From positions 4,791,501-4,855,500 of the forward strand of contig JAUIMM010000636.1 in the NCBI GenBank assembly GCA_031769625.1: 64,000 bases of DNA, written 5' to 3'. The notes under the pieces are model-generated. The model was not told where the DNA came from. It worked only from the letters and a program-made list of their open reading frames with translations, and searched no databases. This DNA is from Taudactylus pleione (Eukaryota > Chordata > Amphibia > Anura > Myobatrachidae). The translations under genes and the position numbers were made by a program. This document shows, piece after piece, positions 1 to 11,069 of the stretch (the first letter of the stretch is position 1; every line of letters starts with the position of its first letter).

Positions 1-897
1 ATCCCTCAGTACCCTTTAAAGCCAGAGGTGGCGTTAGGGGTGTATCCTATAATTGAGAGATTGCTTCAACAGAGGATTTTAGTCCATACAGCAAGTGTAG
101 CCAACAGTCCCATCTTTCCAGTGAAGAACGCTGGGGGGAGGGGTTATAGGTTAGTACAGGACCTTAGGGGTGCAAATAAAGTAGTCGAGAGCCAATTCCC
201 TGTACTACCCAATCCAGCTGTCATCCTCATGCAGATTCCACCATCTGCAACCCATTTTACTGTCATTGACCTATGTTCTGCTTTCTTCTCTGTCCCTCTT
301 CACCCTGATTGTCAATATCTCTTTGCATTCACATGGACATGGACACGATTGCCCCAGGGTTTCATAGATAGCCCCAGTATTTTCTCTCAAGCCTTACACG
401 ACTGTTTGCAATCTTTTCAACCAAGCAATGGATCTGTTCTAATCCAATATGTAGACGATTTATTGTTGTGCCCTGATTCGTTTATGTCATGCTTAAATGA
501 TACTAAACTACTGTTGCTTCATCTCTCACAGACAGGACACAAGGTTGCAAAGGACAAATTACAGCCATGCCATACTAAGGTTAAATACTTGGGACACTGT
601 CTAACCCAGGGCTTACAACATTTGACAACCGACAGAATACAGGCCATACAGACCATGACACTGCCGCAGAACCAACAGCAAATCCATACCTTCTTGGGCA
701 TGTGTGGATACTGCAGATCATGGATCCCAGGTTTTTCTATTTTGGCCTTACCTTTGCAGGAATTTGTATCATCCTCAAAACCCAACCATGTCACACACAC
801 TGAGGAAACAGAGCAGGCTTTCGTTAACCTTAACCACAGTCTGACAAGAGCACCTGCATTGGGAATACCAGATTACGAAAACCTTTTGATTTATATT
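1..897 (+). pseudogene. pol: ERV pol: reverse transcriptase domain (5' truncated by window edge)
   Basis: The frame is open from base 1, so the RT starts upstream of the window. Counting codons from base 1, motif A has its catalytic Asp near residue 90 (VIDLCSAFF). Motif B is LPQGFIDSP near residue 117 and motif C is YVDD at residues 150-153 (bases 448-459). The thumb and connection follow to about base 890. The LPQGF and YVDD forms are those of gamma/epsilon-type retroviruses, and the role in a live virus is synthesis of proviral DNA. Near base 897 the reading moves to another frame, so the junction with the connection/RNase H region is broken by a small indel. The original frame then stops at 964-966. 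Confidence 0.85.
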
Positions 898-2366
898 GTA
901 TGGAGGCTAATGGCTGCGCAGCAGGTGTCCTCACACAAAAACATGGTGATGCTAGTAGACCTGTAGCATACTACAGTGCACAATTGGACACTGTGGCAAA
1001 ATCACTCCCAACGTGTTTAAGAGGTGCAACAGCGACTGCTCTTTTGGTCAGTAAGAGTGAGAATGTAGTATTAGGCCATGATATGATTGTTTATACACCC
1101 CATGCTGTATCTGCTTTGCTGAATTCTACCCAAACCAGACATGTTTCCTCAGCTAGGTTCACGAAATGGGAACTAGCTCTAATAGCACCTGCAAATATCA
1201 CCATTAAATGGTGCAGTACGTTAAACCCAGCAACGTATTTACCATATGTGCCTCAGGATGCACAAAGGGTGGAGAAAGGTGAGTTGCTGGTGGAAGGTGA
1301 GTTTTGCAGGTATACTGATGCACATGATTGTATGGAATATTTGAATCAGACCTTTACTGCAAGACCTGACATACGTGATACACCATTAGAAAATGTAGAT
1401 GTGACATTTTACACGGATGGGAGTTGTCATAGACAAACTGACACAGGAGAATTATGAACAGGTTATACTGTTGTAGATGATGAGGATGTTGTAGAAGCTG
1501 AACTACTTGGTCCACTTCATTCAGCCCAGGTGGCTGAACTGGTGGCATTAAGGAGAGTGTGTGAACTGGCAGAAGATAAGTCAGCTAATATCTACACTGA
1601 CTCTAGGTATGCCTTCGGGGTAGTCCATAATTTTGGTGCTCCTTGGCATCTTCGAAATTGTATGACAGCAGCAGGCACACCAGTTGCACACTCAGGACCT
1701 CATTCAGAGCCGCTCGCAAAATGCGAGCACTCGCTCTGAATGAGGGCGGCCGCTTCTCTTAAATGAGTTGGCCTCCTGGCCGCTTGCTAAGCTTTAGTGA
1801 GCGGCAGGTTGATGGTTGCGATGGTCAAGACCATCGCGACTATCGGGGCTTGCGAAAAGACCCTTGTGGTAGGGTCTCATCTGCCACAAGCCCCAGTGAG
1901 CTTTTGGCACTAATAGAGCCAGAAGCTCACCACTGACATCACGAGTGATGTCAGTGGGGCCGCACCCAAACAGCAGGTGTTCCTTCGGGAATGCCTCCGT
2001 TTGGCCAGTCAGCCCCCCACCCTGCCTACAAAACGGTGCGAGCTGTCGATCACCATGGACAGCCGCCCCTTTTATAGTGAGCCCCAGAGCAAGAGAATTT
2101 CTCTCTCGCTCTGGGGCTTGCACATGCGCAGTGCGGCCACTGTGCATGCGCAGGGCCTCAACATCGACCCGCTTGTGAGCGCACAGCGCTTGTGAGCGGG
2201 TCTGAATGAGACCCTCACACCACATAAAAGGACTCTTTACAGCAATCCAACTACCAAAGGCAGTAGCTGTCATCAATGTAAAGCCCATACATGTGAAGAA
2301 GACCCGGTGTCACTGGGCAATAACAGAGCAGATGAAGCTGCCAAATGGGCAGCAGGGTTAAGAGTT
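898..2366 (+). pseudogene. pol: ERV pol: connection and RNase H, split by a MITE
   Basis: This continues RT in a different frame (900-1457). An in-frame TGA at 1455-1457 interrupts it, and the same frame resumes at 1458 and runs into the MITE at 1695. RNase H acidic residues are visible in order: YTDGS near 1410, ELVAL near 1535 and YTDSRYAFG near 1595. After the MITE (2215 onward) the last block, GNNRADEAAK, is read near 2310-2345 in yet another frame. The enzyme would remove template RNA during reverse transcription. One stop, at least one frameshift and a 520-bp insertion make it non-functional. The order of blocks matches gammaretroviral pol. Confidence 0.8.
1695..2214. mobile_element. 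MITE of the GGGCCTGATTCA family, inserted in ERV pol
   Basis: A 520-bp insertion bounded by imperfect terminal inverted repeats (left GGACCTCATTCAGA, right TCTGAATGAGACCC). Direct 3-bp copies TCA sit at 1692-1694 and 2215-2217. Retroviral RNase H sequence resumes right after the second copy, which fixes both ends. The interior has foldback segments, including the near-palindrome CACTGACATCACGAGTGATG around 1933-1955, that recur in the copies at 15.5, 44.7 and 50.4 kb. It has no coding capacity. The 3-bp duplication suggests PIF/Harbinger-like mobilisation, but the assignment is tentative. Confidence 0.85.
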
Positions 2367-3546
2367 AACATACCAGTTAATCAAATGATGGTTTTTCAGG
2401 CAATTGATACGCAGAAATGAATTGTAAAATTTGTGTTCCATTCAGAAAATGGCAGTCTGGAGATCAAAGGGATGTGGGAAAGAGTCCTCTGGACTCTGGA
2501 GAGATGGACAAGGTAAGCCGGTGGCTCCCAAGGCATACTACCCAAGCCTGGCTGAGGCAGCGCATGGTCTGACTCACCTTGGTAAACAAGGTATGTGTAA
2601 GTTGGTTAGAGCATATTGGTGTGCACCAGGCTTTTCTTCTCAAGCCTGACCTGCTTGAGGAAGAATGTCGGGAAGACAATACCGACTGAGCCATCCCACA
2701 TCCCTCCGATAGACGGACCTTTTCAGGTAATACAAATTGATTTCATCCAATTACCACCCTGCAGGAATCTCAAGTATGTATTAGTTTGTACAGATGTGTT
2801 TTCTAATTGGGTTGAGGCATATCCAGCTGCCACTAATACTGCTGCATTTACTGCTAAAAAGATTGTTCAGGAATTTGTATGCCCTAGAATCATAGAAAGT
2901 GATAGGGGTACTCATTTCACAGGTATCTCTTCCAGAACATGTGTAAGTTGATGGATATTAATAGTAGACTTCACACCCCCTATCGACCGCAAGCCAGTGC
3001 CAAGGTTGAGAGGGTAAATGGTACTATTAAGAATAAACTGAGTAAGATCATGGCGGAAACTGGACTAGGATGTCCAAAAGCCTTACCGCTAGTCCTTCAT
3101 AGCATCAGGACAACTCCTAGACCCCCTCTTAATTTGTCCCCATTTGAGATAATGTTTGGTAGACAACCTCAATTGATTGTAAGTCCACAGGAAGACTTGA
3201 AGAGCAACAAGTAAAGTGTCTTATAACAATGAGTAAACAGTTGAAACAGCAGCAGCAGAAATTTAAATTGTTGTCACCTGATATGCCAGAAACAAACTGT
3301 CATGATGTTGAACCTGGAGAATTTGTTATGATCAGAAATTTCTTACGTTCAGGTTGTCTGACAGATTGGTGGGAAGGTTCGTATCAAGTGTTGCTGACAA
3401 GTACAACATCCTTGAAAGTGGCAGAGAGAGATACCTGGGTCTATTCCACTCACTGCAGGAAGGTCAACTATCCGGTGGAGATACAAGGTGGAGTTGGGGC
3501 AGATAACGCAGACCTGTCAGTTGCGAGCTTGTTCCTGGAGAGTTAA
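2367..3546 (+). pseudogene. pol: ERV pol: integrase, several frameshifts
   Basis: The N-terminal zinc-binding part is seen as HGLTHLGKQG near 2570. The catalytic core has its first Asp in QIDFIQLPP near 2745, its second in ESDRGTHFTG near 2905 and its Glu in KVERVNGT near 3010. A C-terminal SH3-like region at 3300-3470 reads WWEGSYQVLL and TSLKV, as in gammaretroviral integrase. The protein inserts viral DNA into the host chromosome. The segments 2431-2649, 2616-2951, 2939-3214 and 3229-3546 lie in changing frames, so at least three indels or stops break the gene. The env reading begins about 50 bases after it ends. Confidence 0.82.
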
Positions 3547-3599
3547 AGACTGCAGTGAGATACCTGAGTTAGGGAAATTTACAGCCCACTATTCCAGCA

Positions 3600-4473
3600 A
3601 TGGAGTGGCGGGCTGGGGTTGCATTCCTATTTTCTTCCAGAGTTCTCATCATCCTTGTTTGGTTTGGGATGTCTTGTTTCTGTAATGGTGGACAGATGAT
3701 GGAGGAAGAGTTCCATGGTGATACTGATGGAGTGGAGTCGGGAGAAGGAGCAATACATTCACCAGGGTGGTATCTGACCAAACTCAGTACAGTAATTAAG
3801 AGATCTGTTATCCCAGAAACTCGGAGTCAGTGTGAAGGTCTATTGTCTGAGGAATACTGTATGTGTGCAAACTGTGGATCCCTAATTGATGAGAAGTGCA
3901 TCCAGCGATGCCAGTCCAACAATAACCTGTATTTGGGCGAGCATCCTTTATAGGATTACCATTCCTTAGTGGGTAAGGTCTTAAACCAGACTGAGTGTTG
4001 GGTTTGCACTCATGTGCCTCAGGGACAACATAATGTAGGTTTAGTACCACTCCCATTAAATGTCTCTGAGGTTCTTGGATTACTTAACGCTGGATGGGAA
4101 ATTCATTAAGTCCAAGCCTCTAAAGCTCCATCAGTACCAGATGGATAGATCCCAGTTATGTTTAAACATCACCAATTCCAATAAACCAGGAAATTGGGAG
4201 GTGTCCGGGAACAATCAGACAATAACCTTTTCAAACAGAGCTGATAATTAACCAGTAGATAGTGGACTTATAAGCAACATTACCAGTGGAAGATACTTCC
4301 GGTATAAGTATACACTTAGTTCTACCAAGGTAATGGTTGGCAGAGTACCAGAAGGGTACTGTGCAGTTATTGTACAACCTAAAACGTGTATCAGCCAAAT
4401 GGGAAAATCTGGGGTAGGATTATATTAGAGAATTGTGCCCGATGATAATGATGCATTCTTATATACTGGTCGT
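3600..4473 (+). pseudogene. env: ERV env: surface subunit region, decayed
   Basis: An ATG at 3600 opens a frame of 117 codons. A hydrophobic signal-peptide-like stretch covers residues 7-28 (VAFLFSS, LIILVWFG), followed by a Cys-rich ectodomain with Cys in CEGLLSEEYCMCANC and KCIQRC. The frame stops at 3951-3953, and further env-like sequence continues in other frames (for example 4060-4251) to about 4470. Position after integrase and before a furin-like site and membrane anchor identifies it as the SU part of Env, which would bind a receptor in a live virus. The sequence is too broken and divergent to name a receptor class. Confidence 0.65.
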
Positions 4474-4756
4474 GGGGGGTACACAAACTTAACGCATCTG
4501 TAGGCAGTGCTGCACATGCACTGGTTTTACTGATGTAACAGTGCATGTGCAGCACTGTTTCCAGATGCAATAAGGTAGTGTAGGCAGGGAAAAGTATCTA
4601 TTTCCCGAAAAGCTGTCATCGCAAAAATGACAGCTTTTCGGAATAGATACTTATGGAGAGGTGGAATGATGAATTCCACCTATAATTAGCTAGAACTCCA
4701 TGAGAGTTCTAAAGCTAATTATCTCCAGAGAATTTTTAGGTTTAATGAATAGGCCC
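4474..4756. repeat. Hairpin-rich insertion inside ERV env
   Basis: Between the SU remnant and the RDKR site lies about 280 bp that does not read as env. It consists of four successive inverted repeats: 4504-4523 with 4539-4557, 4594-4619 with 4627-4650, 4660-4680, and 4683-4725. It ends near TTAATGAATAGGCCCC, a sequence resembling MITE termini. A composite foldback MITE is the best explanation. The left end and the target duplication could not be fixed. Confidence 0.55.
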
Positions 4757-4770
4757 CACAGTATGAACAC

Positions 4771-5478
4771 AGAGACAAAAGAAATATGATACCTGGTGAT
4801 GTACATACAGCCACACAGTTGATTAGCGAATCTGGCTTTCAAATTTTGGTAGCATTAGATCCCACCAAGATCACTCGGGGTACTTTAAATTTTAGATACA
4901 TCCAAGACCTTGCTAAATTAATAGATAATATCACTGAGATGTATGATGACACGTTCAGGTACACTGGTAAGGAGCTACAGGCCTGTAGGAAAGAACTTGT
5001 GCAACATAGACTAGTGTTACATTATTTAACAGCTGTTACTGGTGGATACTGTGTGAATCTGGCCACCCAAATTGGTGTCAAGTGTTGCACTTACATCACA
5101 AATAATACTGGCGATCCCAAGGAGGTGATAGACCGGAAGATGGATGAGATTCTGCAGCTGAAATGGGAATTTCGAAAGAACCATAATGCCTCATTGACTG
5201 AGGTAGAGGAAATGGTAGAAGAGTGTTTCTCATGGTTAAACCCTGTAAAATGGTTCTCCGGTTTAGGAGAGTGGGTCCAGGAAATGGTTGCTAGTGTAGG
5301 TAAACTCCTGATCCTCATATTGGTGGTCATCTTAGTAATTGGCTTATGTGTCAGATGTGTTCCTGCTGTGTTGAAGTGTGGAAAATCTAATGCTAACATA
5401 AACCGGGAGAATGAAATTATGATGGTGGTTACTAGTAGTAATAGTATAAATACTAAGGTAAATGAAGAACTGCATTAG
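4771..5478 (+). pseudogene. env: ERV env: transmembrane subunit (uninterrupted 230-codon segment)
   Basis: A furin-like RDKR sits at 4771-4782, just before the open frame 4786-5478. Residues 1-85 contain the presumed fusion and heptad region. Cys at residue 89 and Cys-Cys at 100-101 form a C-X10-CC motif ending CCTYI, in the position of the retroviral disulfide motif. A Trp-rich juxtamembrane segment (WLNPVKWFSGLGEW) precedes a membrane span near residues 174-190 (LLILILVVILVIGL), followed by a short Cys-containing cytoplasmic tail. This is the TM part of a gamma-type Env. It is the best-preserved viral segment here, but it is separated from SU by an insertion and lacks its own signal peptide. 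Confidence 0.8.
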
Positions 5479-5818
5479 AATCCTGAACTAGAATGTACCA
5501 TCAGATGATGTATAGATTTAGCCTTGCATGAAATGTATTATTAAATGTTATTTTAAACATCCTAAATAATGTAAGTCCCTATCCCCTTCAAGACCTCTTT
5601 CATAGGTTAGGTGCATCCCCACATCTTTCCCATGATCTTCCGAGATCCATAGTATGCGTATAAGGGTAGTTTTATGTCCCTCCCAGGGGCGCATTATTGA
5701 TGGTTTAATGACCACATTGTGCCATCCCATAATATAACATTAGATAATATTTCATAGTGTATGACTGAATAAATTAAGACCAGAGTGTGATAGTGTTTTT
5801 GGTTGCTATCAAAGGGTG

Positions 5819-6180
5819 GACTGTCGAAGCCGGATGATTGGCTGAGACCAAATCTTAAATTAATATCGGGCGATGCCATTTTGTGTCACCCCTGATGACG
5901 CCATCTTGCATCGTCAGCATGAAACCATTGTGTGCAATGCTATATGCGATTATTAGCGTCGTGCATCTGCGTTGCTACCACATATTGTTGAAAGTCCTAC
6001 CATAACCCATACGCACATTAAATAAAACATAAAATATACAAGACGCACAATGCACAGTTGCGCTGTTTATCAAAGTACTCTACACATAAATGCACCACGC
6101 ATATTAGCGACTTTACGCAATATTCTCACACTTACACATACCAAAACTTATTAAAAGGTTCCTCCACATTAAAAGTTTAA
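5819..6180 (+). mobile_element. Probable ERV 3' LTR
   Basis: A purine-rich run (AAAGGGTGGA) at about 5811-5818 is followed by TGTCGAAGCC, a plausible PPT/LTR junction. Downstream are GCCATTTTGTG and GCCATCTTGCAT, similar to the conserved upstream element of gammaretroviral LTRs, then an AATAAA near 6020. The right end is uncertain because the 5' LTR is outside the window. Confidence 0.45.
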
Positions 6181-6618
6181 TATCAGAGGTTTTATTAACG
6201 AATACTTATGTTGTGAAATGTAATGTATATGACATTTAAGGTACATAAGCTAGTAGACATATCATGTTTGGCACCATTCTAAATCACTGTTTATTTGCAG
6301 ATTTCCAGTTCGACCCACAAGGAAATCGCATCATGCGTTCGCAAGATATGAACTATATGAAAATTAGTGGTTAGAATGTAAAACTGTATGAAGTGTCTTT
6401 TATTAGTTTAAACCAGTTCTTCGGCGGGAAAACCACACAAAGCAACATCTGAGGAACTGGGACATACCCCCAGTGATGATATATGAAGCGTCCAATGACC
6501 TGCATCGTACCAGAATGTCCAGGAGCAAGACCCAATGGAAACCTGTTAACTAGTTTCTTTGTTCTGGGAGGGTATATAGCTTGCATACTGGTTATAGTAT
6601 ACAGCCATTCTGACCACT

Positions 6619-6880
6619 GTGATAAGAGAAAATATATATACACACATGTGTCAGCACAGTATGCTGAAACCAAAGTACCTACTCTATAAAAAGAAATAGA
6701 TAGATGAATGGATAAATAAGTGATGCATCCACATCAAATGTCATATTGCAATAGAATCAAATGACCCCATTCGTCAGGGGACCCTGACTAGAATTGGAGA
6801 TTTTTATAGAGTAGGTACTTTGGTTTCAGCATAATGTGCTGACACATGTGTGTATATATATTTTCTCTTATCACAGTTAT
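6619..6880. repeat. Long inverted repeat (about 70-bp arms)
   Basis: The segment at about 6620-6692, containing GTGTCAGCACAGTATGCTGA and ending CTACTCTATAAAAA, is repeated as its reverse complement at about 6804-6878. The arms are separated by about 110 bp. The arms carry an alternating TATATATACACACATG tract. A solo foldback element or palindromic MITE is likely; no coding sequence is present. Confidence 0.75.
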
Positions 6881-6932
6881 TATTGTGTCATTACTAAGAG
6901 GTTCCTCATTAGTTTTAGTGGAGTGGTTTAGT

Positions 6933-7440
6933 CCTGAGGATCTTAGTATATTCATATTTATATTTAATTTCTATATATGCATTGATCTCTCACCTCAGGA
7001 TCTATTATAGCAACCTACTAAGTAAATATTTTCGCCTTCTTAATAAATCAGAGATTGATGTCCTATTGTTAAGTGTATTGTCATTGTCTATTTAAATCCT
7101 GAGGATCAGAGTATATTTATATTTATATTTAATTTCTATACATGCATTGATCTCTTACCTCAGGATCTATTATAGCAACCTACTTAGAAAATATTTTCGC
7201 CTTTTTAATACATCAGTGATTGATGTCCTATTTGTTATGTGTATTGTCAATTGCTATGTGTATTGTCAATTGTCTATTTAAGTCCTGAGGATCAGAGTAT
7301 ATGTATATTTATATTGAATCTCTATATATGCATTGATCTCTCACCTCAGGATCCATTATAGCAACCTACTTAGAAAATATTTTCGCCTTCTTAATACATC
7401 AGTGATTGATGTCCTATGGTTATGTGTATTGTTAATTGTC
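6933..7440. repeat. Tandem repeat, about 165-187 bp unit, three copies
   Basis: Three successive units begin with TCCTGAGGAT at about 6934, 7097 and 7284. Each continues through TATTTAATTTCTATAT, ATGCATTGATCTC, a second CCTCAGGATC and TTTTCGCC. The second unit is longer because of a local duplication of a TTGTCAATTG-type motif. The stretch is AT-rich with no gene. The 7441-7835 segment after it is also AT-rich and holds nothing recognised. Confidence 0.8.
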
Positions 7441-7849
7441 TAATTATTAGAGTGTATTAATATCACTCATTTTAGAGGGAATAAAATAAAGGTTAAATTT
7501 TACTTATTTAACATCTATTATTTATTTTTTGGACTATTAGTATCTATTATAATTACTATATTTTCAAGAGTGCCCCAAAAAGCTAGTTTTTGTCTTGCGT
7601 TGCCTCTTGCAACAATTTTTGTATGTGGAATACACAAATTCTTTGGGTGCACCACCAACAAAAGGGTCAACTAATAAATATTATATGATTGACCATTATC
7701 TTGGTTTTCTTTATACTAATTATACTTATACTTTCGGTGCAGATTCTCTCCATCTATCAGCGAACCACAATATAAGTCTGGAAAGCAATTATTTCTTATA
7801 CAACTTGTATCGCTAAACAGCGACATTTAGGGTGTATTGATTAAGGGGT

Positions 7850-8170
7850 ATCGATAGGACGGCACCTCGTGCTGGCTGTATTTAAGCCAGCCGAGGAGGC
7901 GGGGTGATGATGTTGTGAGACTTGATTGGCTCGCGGCGGCCATCTTTGAATTTCAAAAATGGTGTTGAGGCGCCATTTTTCAAAAGGGCACACTCGGTTC
8001 TCACCATTGAAGTCAATGGTGAGAACAGCTCATTGGCTGAGAGGCGGAAGGCTCAACTCTCTCAGCCAATGAGAGCTTTGCATCGGGATTTCTGAACTGA
8101 AATGCCGGGCGGAGCTGTCATTCGGGTAGTAGTGTCCTTAGAGGACACTACTAATGTTCGTGGGTCCGGG
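7850..8170. repeat. GC-rich segment with internal palindromes, likely MITE
   Basis: It contains the perfect palindrome TTCTCACCATTGAAGTCAATGGTGAGAA centred near 8012, the pair CTCATTGGCTGAGAG and CTCTCAGCCAATGAG, and AGTGTCC/GGACACT near 8130-8150. Such stacked foldbacks are typical of non-autonomous DNA transposons. Terminal repeats and target duplications were not resolved. Confidence 0.5.
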
Positions 8171-8587
8171 TATTTTGCATTTTTTTTATTTGCCAAGAAC
8201 CTGGATGAAGAGGACAGATCCACGCATAGGAGGAGGTGAGTATGGAATTTTTATTACAGGTACTCCATTGGATTGTCTACTGGAGAAGAGGACAGATTGG
8301 CTACAGGGATACATAGATGAGGATGTGAGATAGTATGTGCATGTGTGAGTACATGTGTATGTGCACATATGTTTTAATAAAATGTAACTTTTCAACGGTG
8401 TGTGTGTTCTATGTTTTTTTATATTGCTTTTGCTGTGGAACTACAAGTACGAGCAGGCCTGTAATGCCCCACATGCTGATACTTGTCGCCATTCAATAGT
8501 GTGTTCAATTGAATTCCCCCCTTTGTGTCCTACTTTATGACATACTGTTATGATGACTGAGGTATACCAAGAGCAAAGTCCAGCATA

Positions 8588-8860
8588 GCCTTGAAGGCTG
8601 GAATAACCTGACGAGGTACGGCTTGGGTCAAGCAGTAGCCTTGAGGGCTGGTGGAACTTGGCTAGATATGGCCTTGACCGAGTAGCAGCCTTAAGGGCTG
8701 GTAGCACTTGGCAAGTTGCGGCCTTTGGGCCATGTAGCAGCCTTGAGGGCTGGTAAGGCTTGGCAAGGTGCAGCCTTAGGGCCGTGTAGCAGCCTTGAGG
8801 GCTGGTACCGCTTGGCAAGGTGCAGCCTTAGGGCCGTGTAGCAGCCTTGCTTGGCAAGGT
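8588..8860. repeat. About 51-bp tandem repeat
   Basis: The core CCTTGAGGGCTGGT recurs at about 8639, 8689, 8741 and 8792, with a diverged copy near 8590. Spacing is 50-52 bp and each copy is followed by CTTGGCAAG and GCAGCCTT. It merges directly into the 67-bp satellite. The open frames here come from the repeat and are not genes. Confidence 0.8.
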
Positions 8861-8864
8861 GTGA

Positions 8865-9690
8865 CTTGTGCCACTGAGATGACACAAGCGGCAGGAGACA
8901 CTGATGTGCGACTTGTGTTGCCAAGGTGACACAAGCAGCAGTACACTAGATTGCGTGTGCCGGAGACGCTGGATATGGCCTGTGCTGCCGAGATGACACA
9001 AGCAGCAGGAGACACTGGAGTACGCCTTGTGCCGCCGAGAAGATACAAGCGGCAGTACGCTGGTATGCTTATGCAAGAAACGCTGTATATGGCCTGTGCC
9101 GCCGGGTTGACACAAGCAGCAGTACGCTGGATTGCGTATACAGGAGACGCTGGATATGGCTTGTGTCGCCAAGATGACACAAGCGGCAGGAGACACTGGA
9201 GTACGGCTTGTGCCGCCAAGATTACACAAGCGGCAGTACGCTGGTATGCGTATGCAGGAGACGCTGGATATGGCCTGTGCCGCCGAGATGACACAAGCGG
9301 CAGGAGACACTGGAGTACGCCTTGTGCCGCCGAGAAGATACAAGCGGCAATACGCTGGTATGCTTATGCAAGAAACGCTGGATATGGCCTGTGCCGCCGG
9401 GTTGACACAAGCAGCAGCACGCTGGATTGCGTATACAGGAGGCGCTGGATATGGCTTGTGTCACCAAGATGACACAAGCGGCAGGAGACACTGGAGTACG
9501 GCTTGTGCCGCCAAGATGACACAAGCGGCAGTACGCTGGTATGCGTATGCAGGAGACGCTGGATATGGCCTGTGCCGCTGAGATGACACAAGCGGCAGTA
9601 CGCTGGTATGCGTATGCAGGAGACGCTGGATATGGCCTGTGCCGCCGAGATGACACAAGCGGCAGTACGCTGGATTGCGTATACAGGCAG
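8865..9690. repeat. Satellite with 67-bp basic unit
   Basis: Copies of GACGCTGGATATGGCCTGTG, followed by GCCGCCGAGATGACACAAGC and GGCAGTACGCTGG, repeat through the block. The spacing is exactly 67 bp between 9591 and 9658. Other joins use a variant starting GGCAGGAGACACTGGAGTAC, which mixes two monomer types irregularly. All six frames are largely open, an artefact of the unit. A short block of the same satellite recurs at 12629-12804. Confidence 0.85.
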
Positions 9691-9699
9691 AAGAGTAGC

Positions 9700-10400
9700 A
9701 TGGAACCATGGCACCCGGAGAAAGTGCATGCCATAGTGCCCGCTCCCTGTACTGAACTGTGCCAGTGGGGTATGGCCAGCTTGCGGGGGAATACTGAAGT
9801 GAACAAAAAAACAGCAAACCGTGGCAGTATCACACTGGGCATGGAGGTACCTTTGGGGGAATAGAATGCTTCAGTGATGCACTATCTGACATTAAGCGGT
9901 AGCTCCTTTGGCATTGCTTTATTTATGTATAGCACCTAGGATCTAACTTTATCTCCTTTGAATCATTGTTATTAGAGATTGCATTATATATTCTGATCAT
10001 TTAACTTAAATTGACAGAATACATGTGCTAGAGTGACATTCCACACGGTGCACAGCTTATTACTGCAATTACTGCCCTAAGCAGCTATCACTGGAGTGGG
10101 GACACCTATGGGAAGTTCCCTTCTCAGCTACACTCCTACTTCGCAAATTTACATTGCACCTATATTAATGTGAATACTACTAACCATGTCATGTCTAACA
10201 CCATTATTATTATTTCAGGTCTCCTAATATCTTTTAAAAGACTTTTCAAATAACACTATGTGGTCATGCCTGGGAACACCTCCATTACTTTACATAGCAA
10301 AGCAGTGACTTTTTTTAAACTCATACCTTATAATTGAAGTTTAGGATTTTACCTCAGATGTGTCACTTAAGTCCATTGAAGCACAGAATGAGGATGGAGG
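9700..10400. other. No recognised feature
   Basis: Ordinary AT-rich sequence after the satellite. No convincing coding, RNA or transposon signature was found. Confidence 0.5.
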
Positions 10401-10590
10401 GGATCAAAGAGGAGAGGGGAGAGGAAAGTGGCGATCAGAGAGGGCCAGTGACAGAGGCCAATAAAAAAAAGGAGAGGAGACGGGTAGTGACAGAAGCCAA
10501 TAAGAAAGGAGAGAAGAGGGGTAAAGAGTCGATCAGAGGGGTCGTGACAGTAGCCAATAAGAAAGTAATGGACAGGGGCAAAGAGCCCAT
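10400..10590. repeat. Purine-rich direct repeat
   Basis: Three diverged copies of a roughly 50-60 bp segment, each containing GACAG followed by GCCAATAA and a GGAGAGGAGA-type purine run, lie just left of a hAT element. The open frame across it (10334-10600) reads only low-complexity Lys/Glu/Arg and is not taken as a gene. Confidence 0.55.
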
Positions 10591-11069
10591 CACATGGTAG
10601 AGAAGGGAGGGAATTAAAGAGGTGAGAAGTGAATGTTATTAATATGACAGGAAAAGGGAGGCAGTGGCGTAACTACTGCCCCCACAGCCCCTGCGGTGGC
10701 TTGGAGGTGCTGGGCAGCTTGGGGGTGACGGGGGCAGTAGTTACGCCACTCAGTGGCGGAACTCCCGTAACTACGGAGGGTGCAGGGGGTGCGGTCACAC
10801 CCCCTGCACACTCCATCTGCCGGGCACCTGCTGAGTGTGTTACCAGCGGGTGCCAGCTCCTATTCAAACCCCCAGTGGCAGCCGGAGGATGGAGCTCCCT
10901 CCCTCTTCCGGGTCCCGCAGGGCACTATGGGAGTGACATCATGACGTCACTCCCATAGTGCCGAGGAGCGGACGCCGGGGTATGGATGGCAGCAGCACTA
11001 GAGCGGGGATAAAGGTAAGTGGTTTTTTTTTGTGTGTGTTTGTGTGCACGCGGGGGGGGAAGCAACTAC

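Larger units (their letters stand above)
1..6180 (+). mobile_element. Endogenous class I retrovirus, 3' part (pol-env-LTR), decayed
   Basis: The window opens inside pol and continues through RT, RNase H, integrase, an env region and a probable 3' LTR. Gag, protease and the 5' LTR would lie to the left. Gammaretrovirus-type features are the YVDD catalytic box, the LPQGF motif of RT, the HHCC and DDE blocks of integrase, an integrase C-terminus of gammaretroviral type, and an env with a furin-like RDKR site, a Cys-Cys disulfide motif and one membrane anchor. Premature stops, frameshifts and two inserted non-viral segments show it is an old, inactive copy. The right boundary is approximate because the 5' LTR is not available for comparison. 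Confidence 0.85.

Noticed and set aside
8420..8460. tRNA-derived or SINE-like segment (GCTGTGGAACTACAAG)
   Set aside because: Only a short motif common in vertebrate repeats; no cloverleaf, A box or B box was found.
8951..9860. Long overlapping open frames on both strands (up to about 200 codons)
   Set aside because: All six frames are open because the 67-bp satellite has few stop codons; the predicted peptides are simply the repeat.
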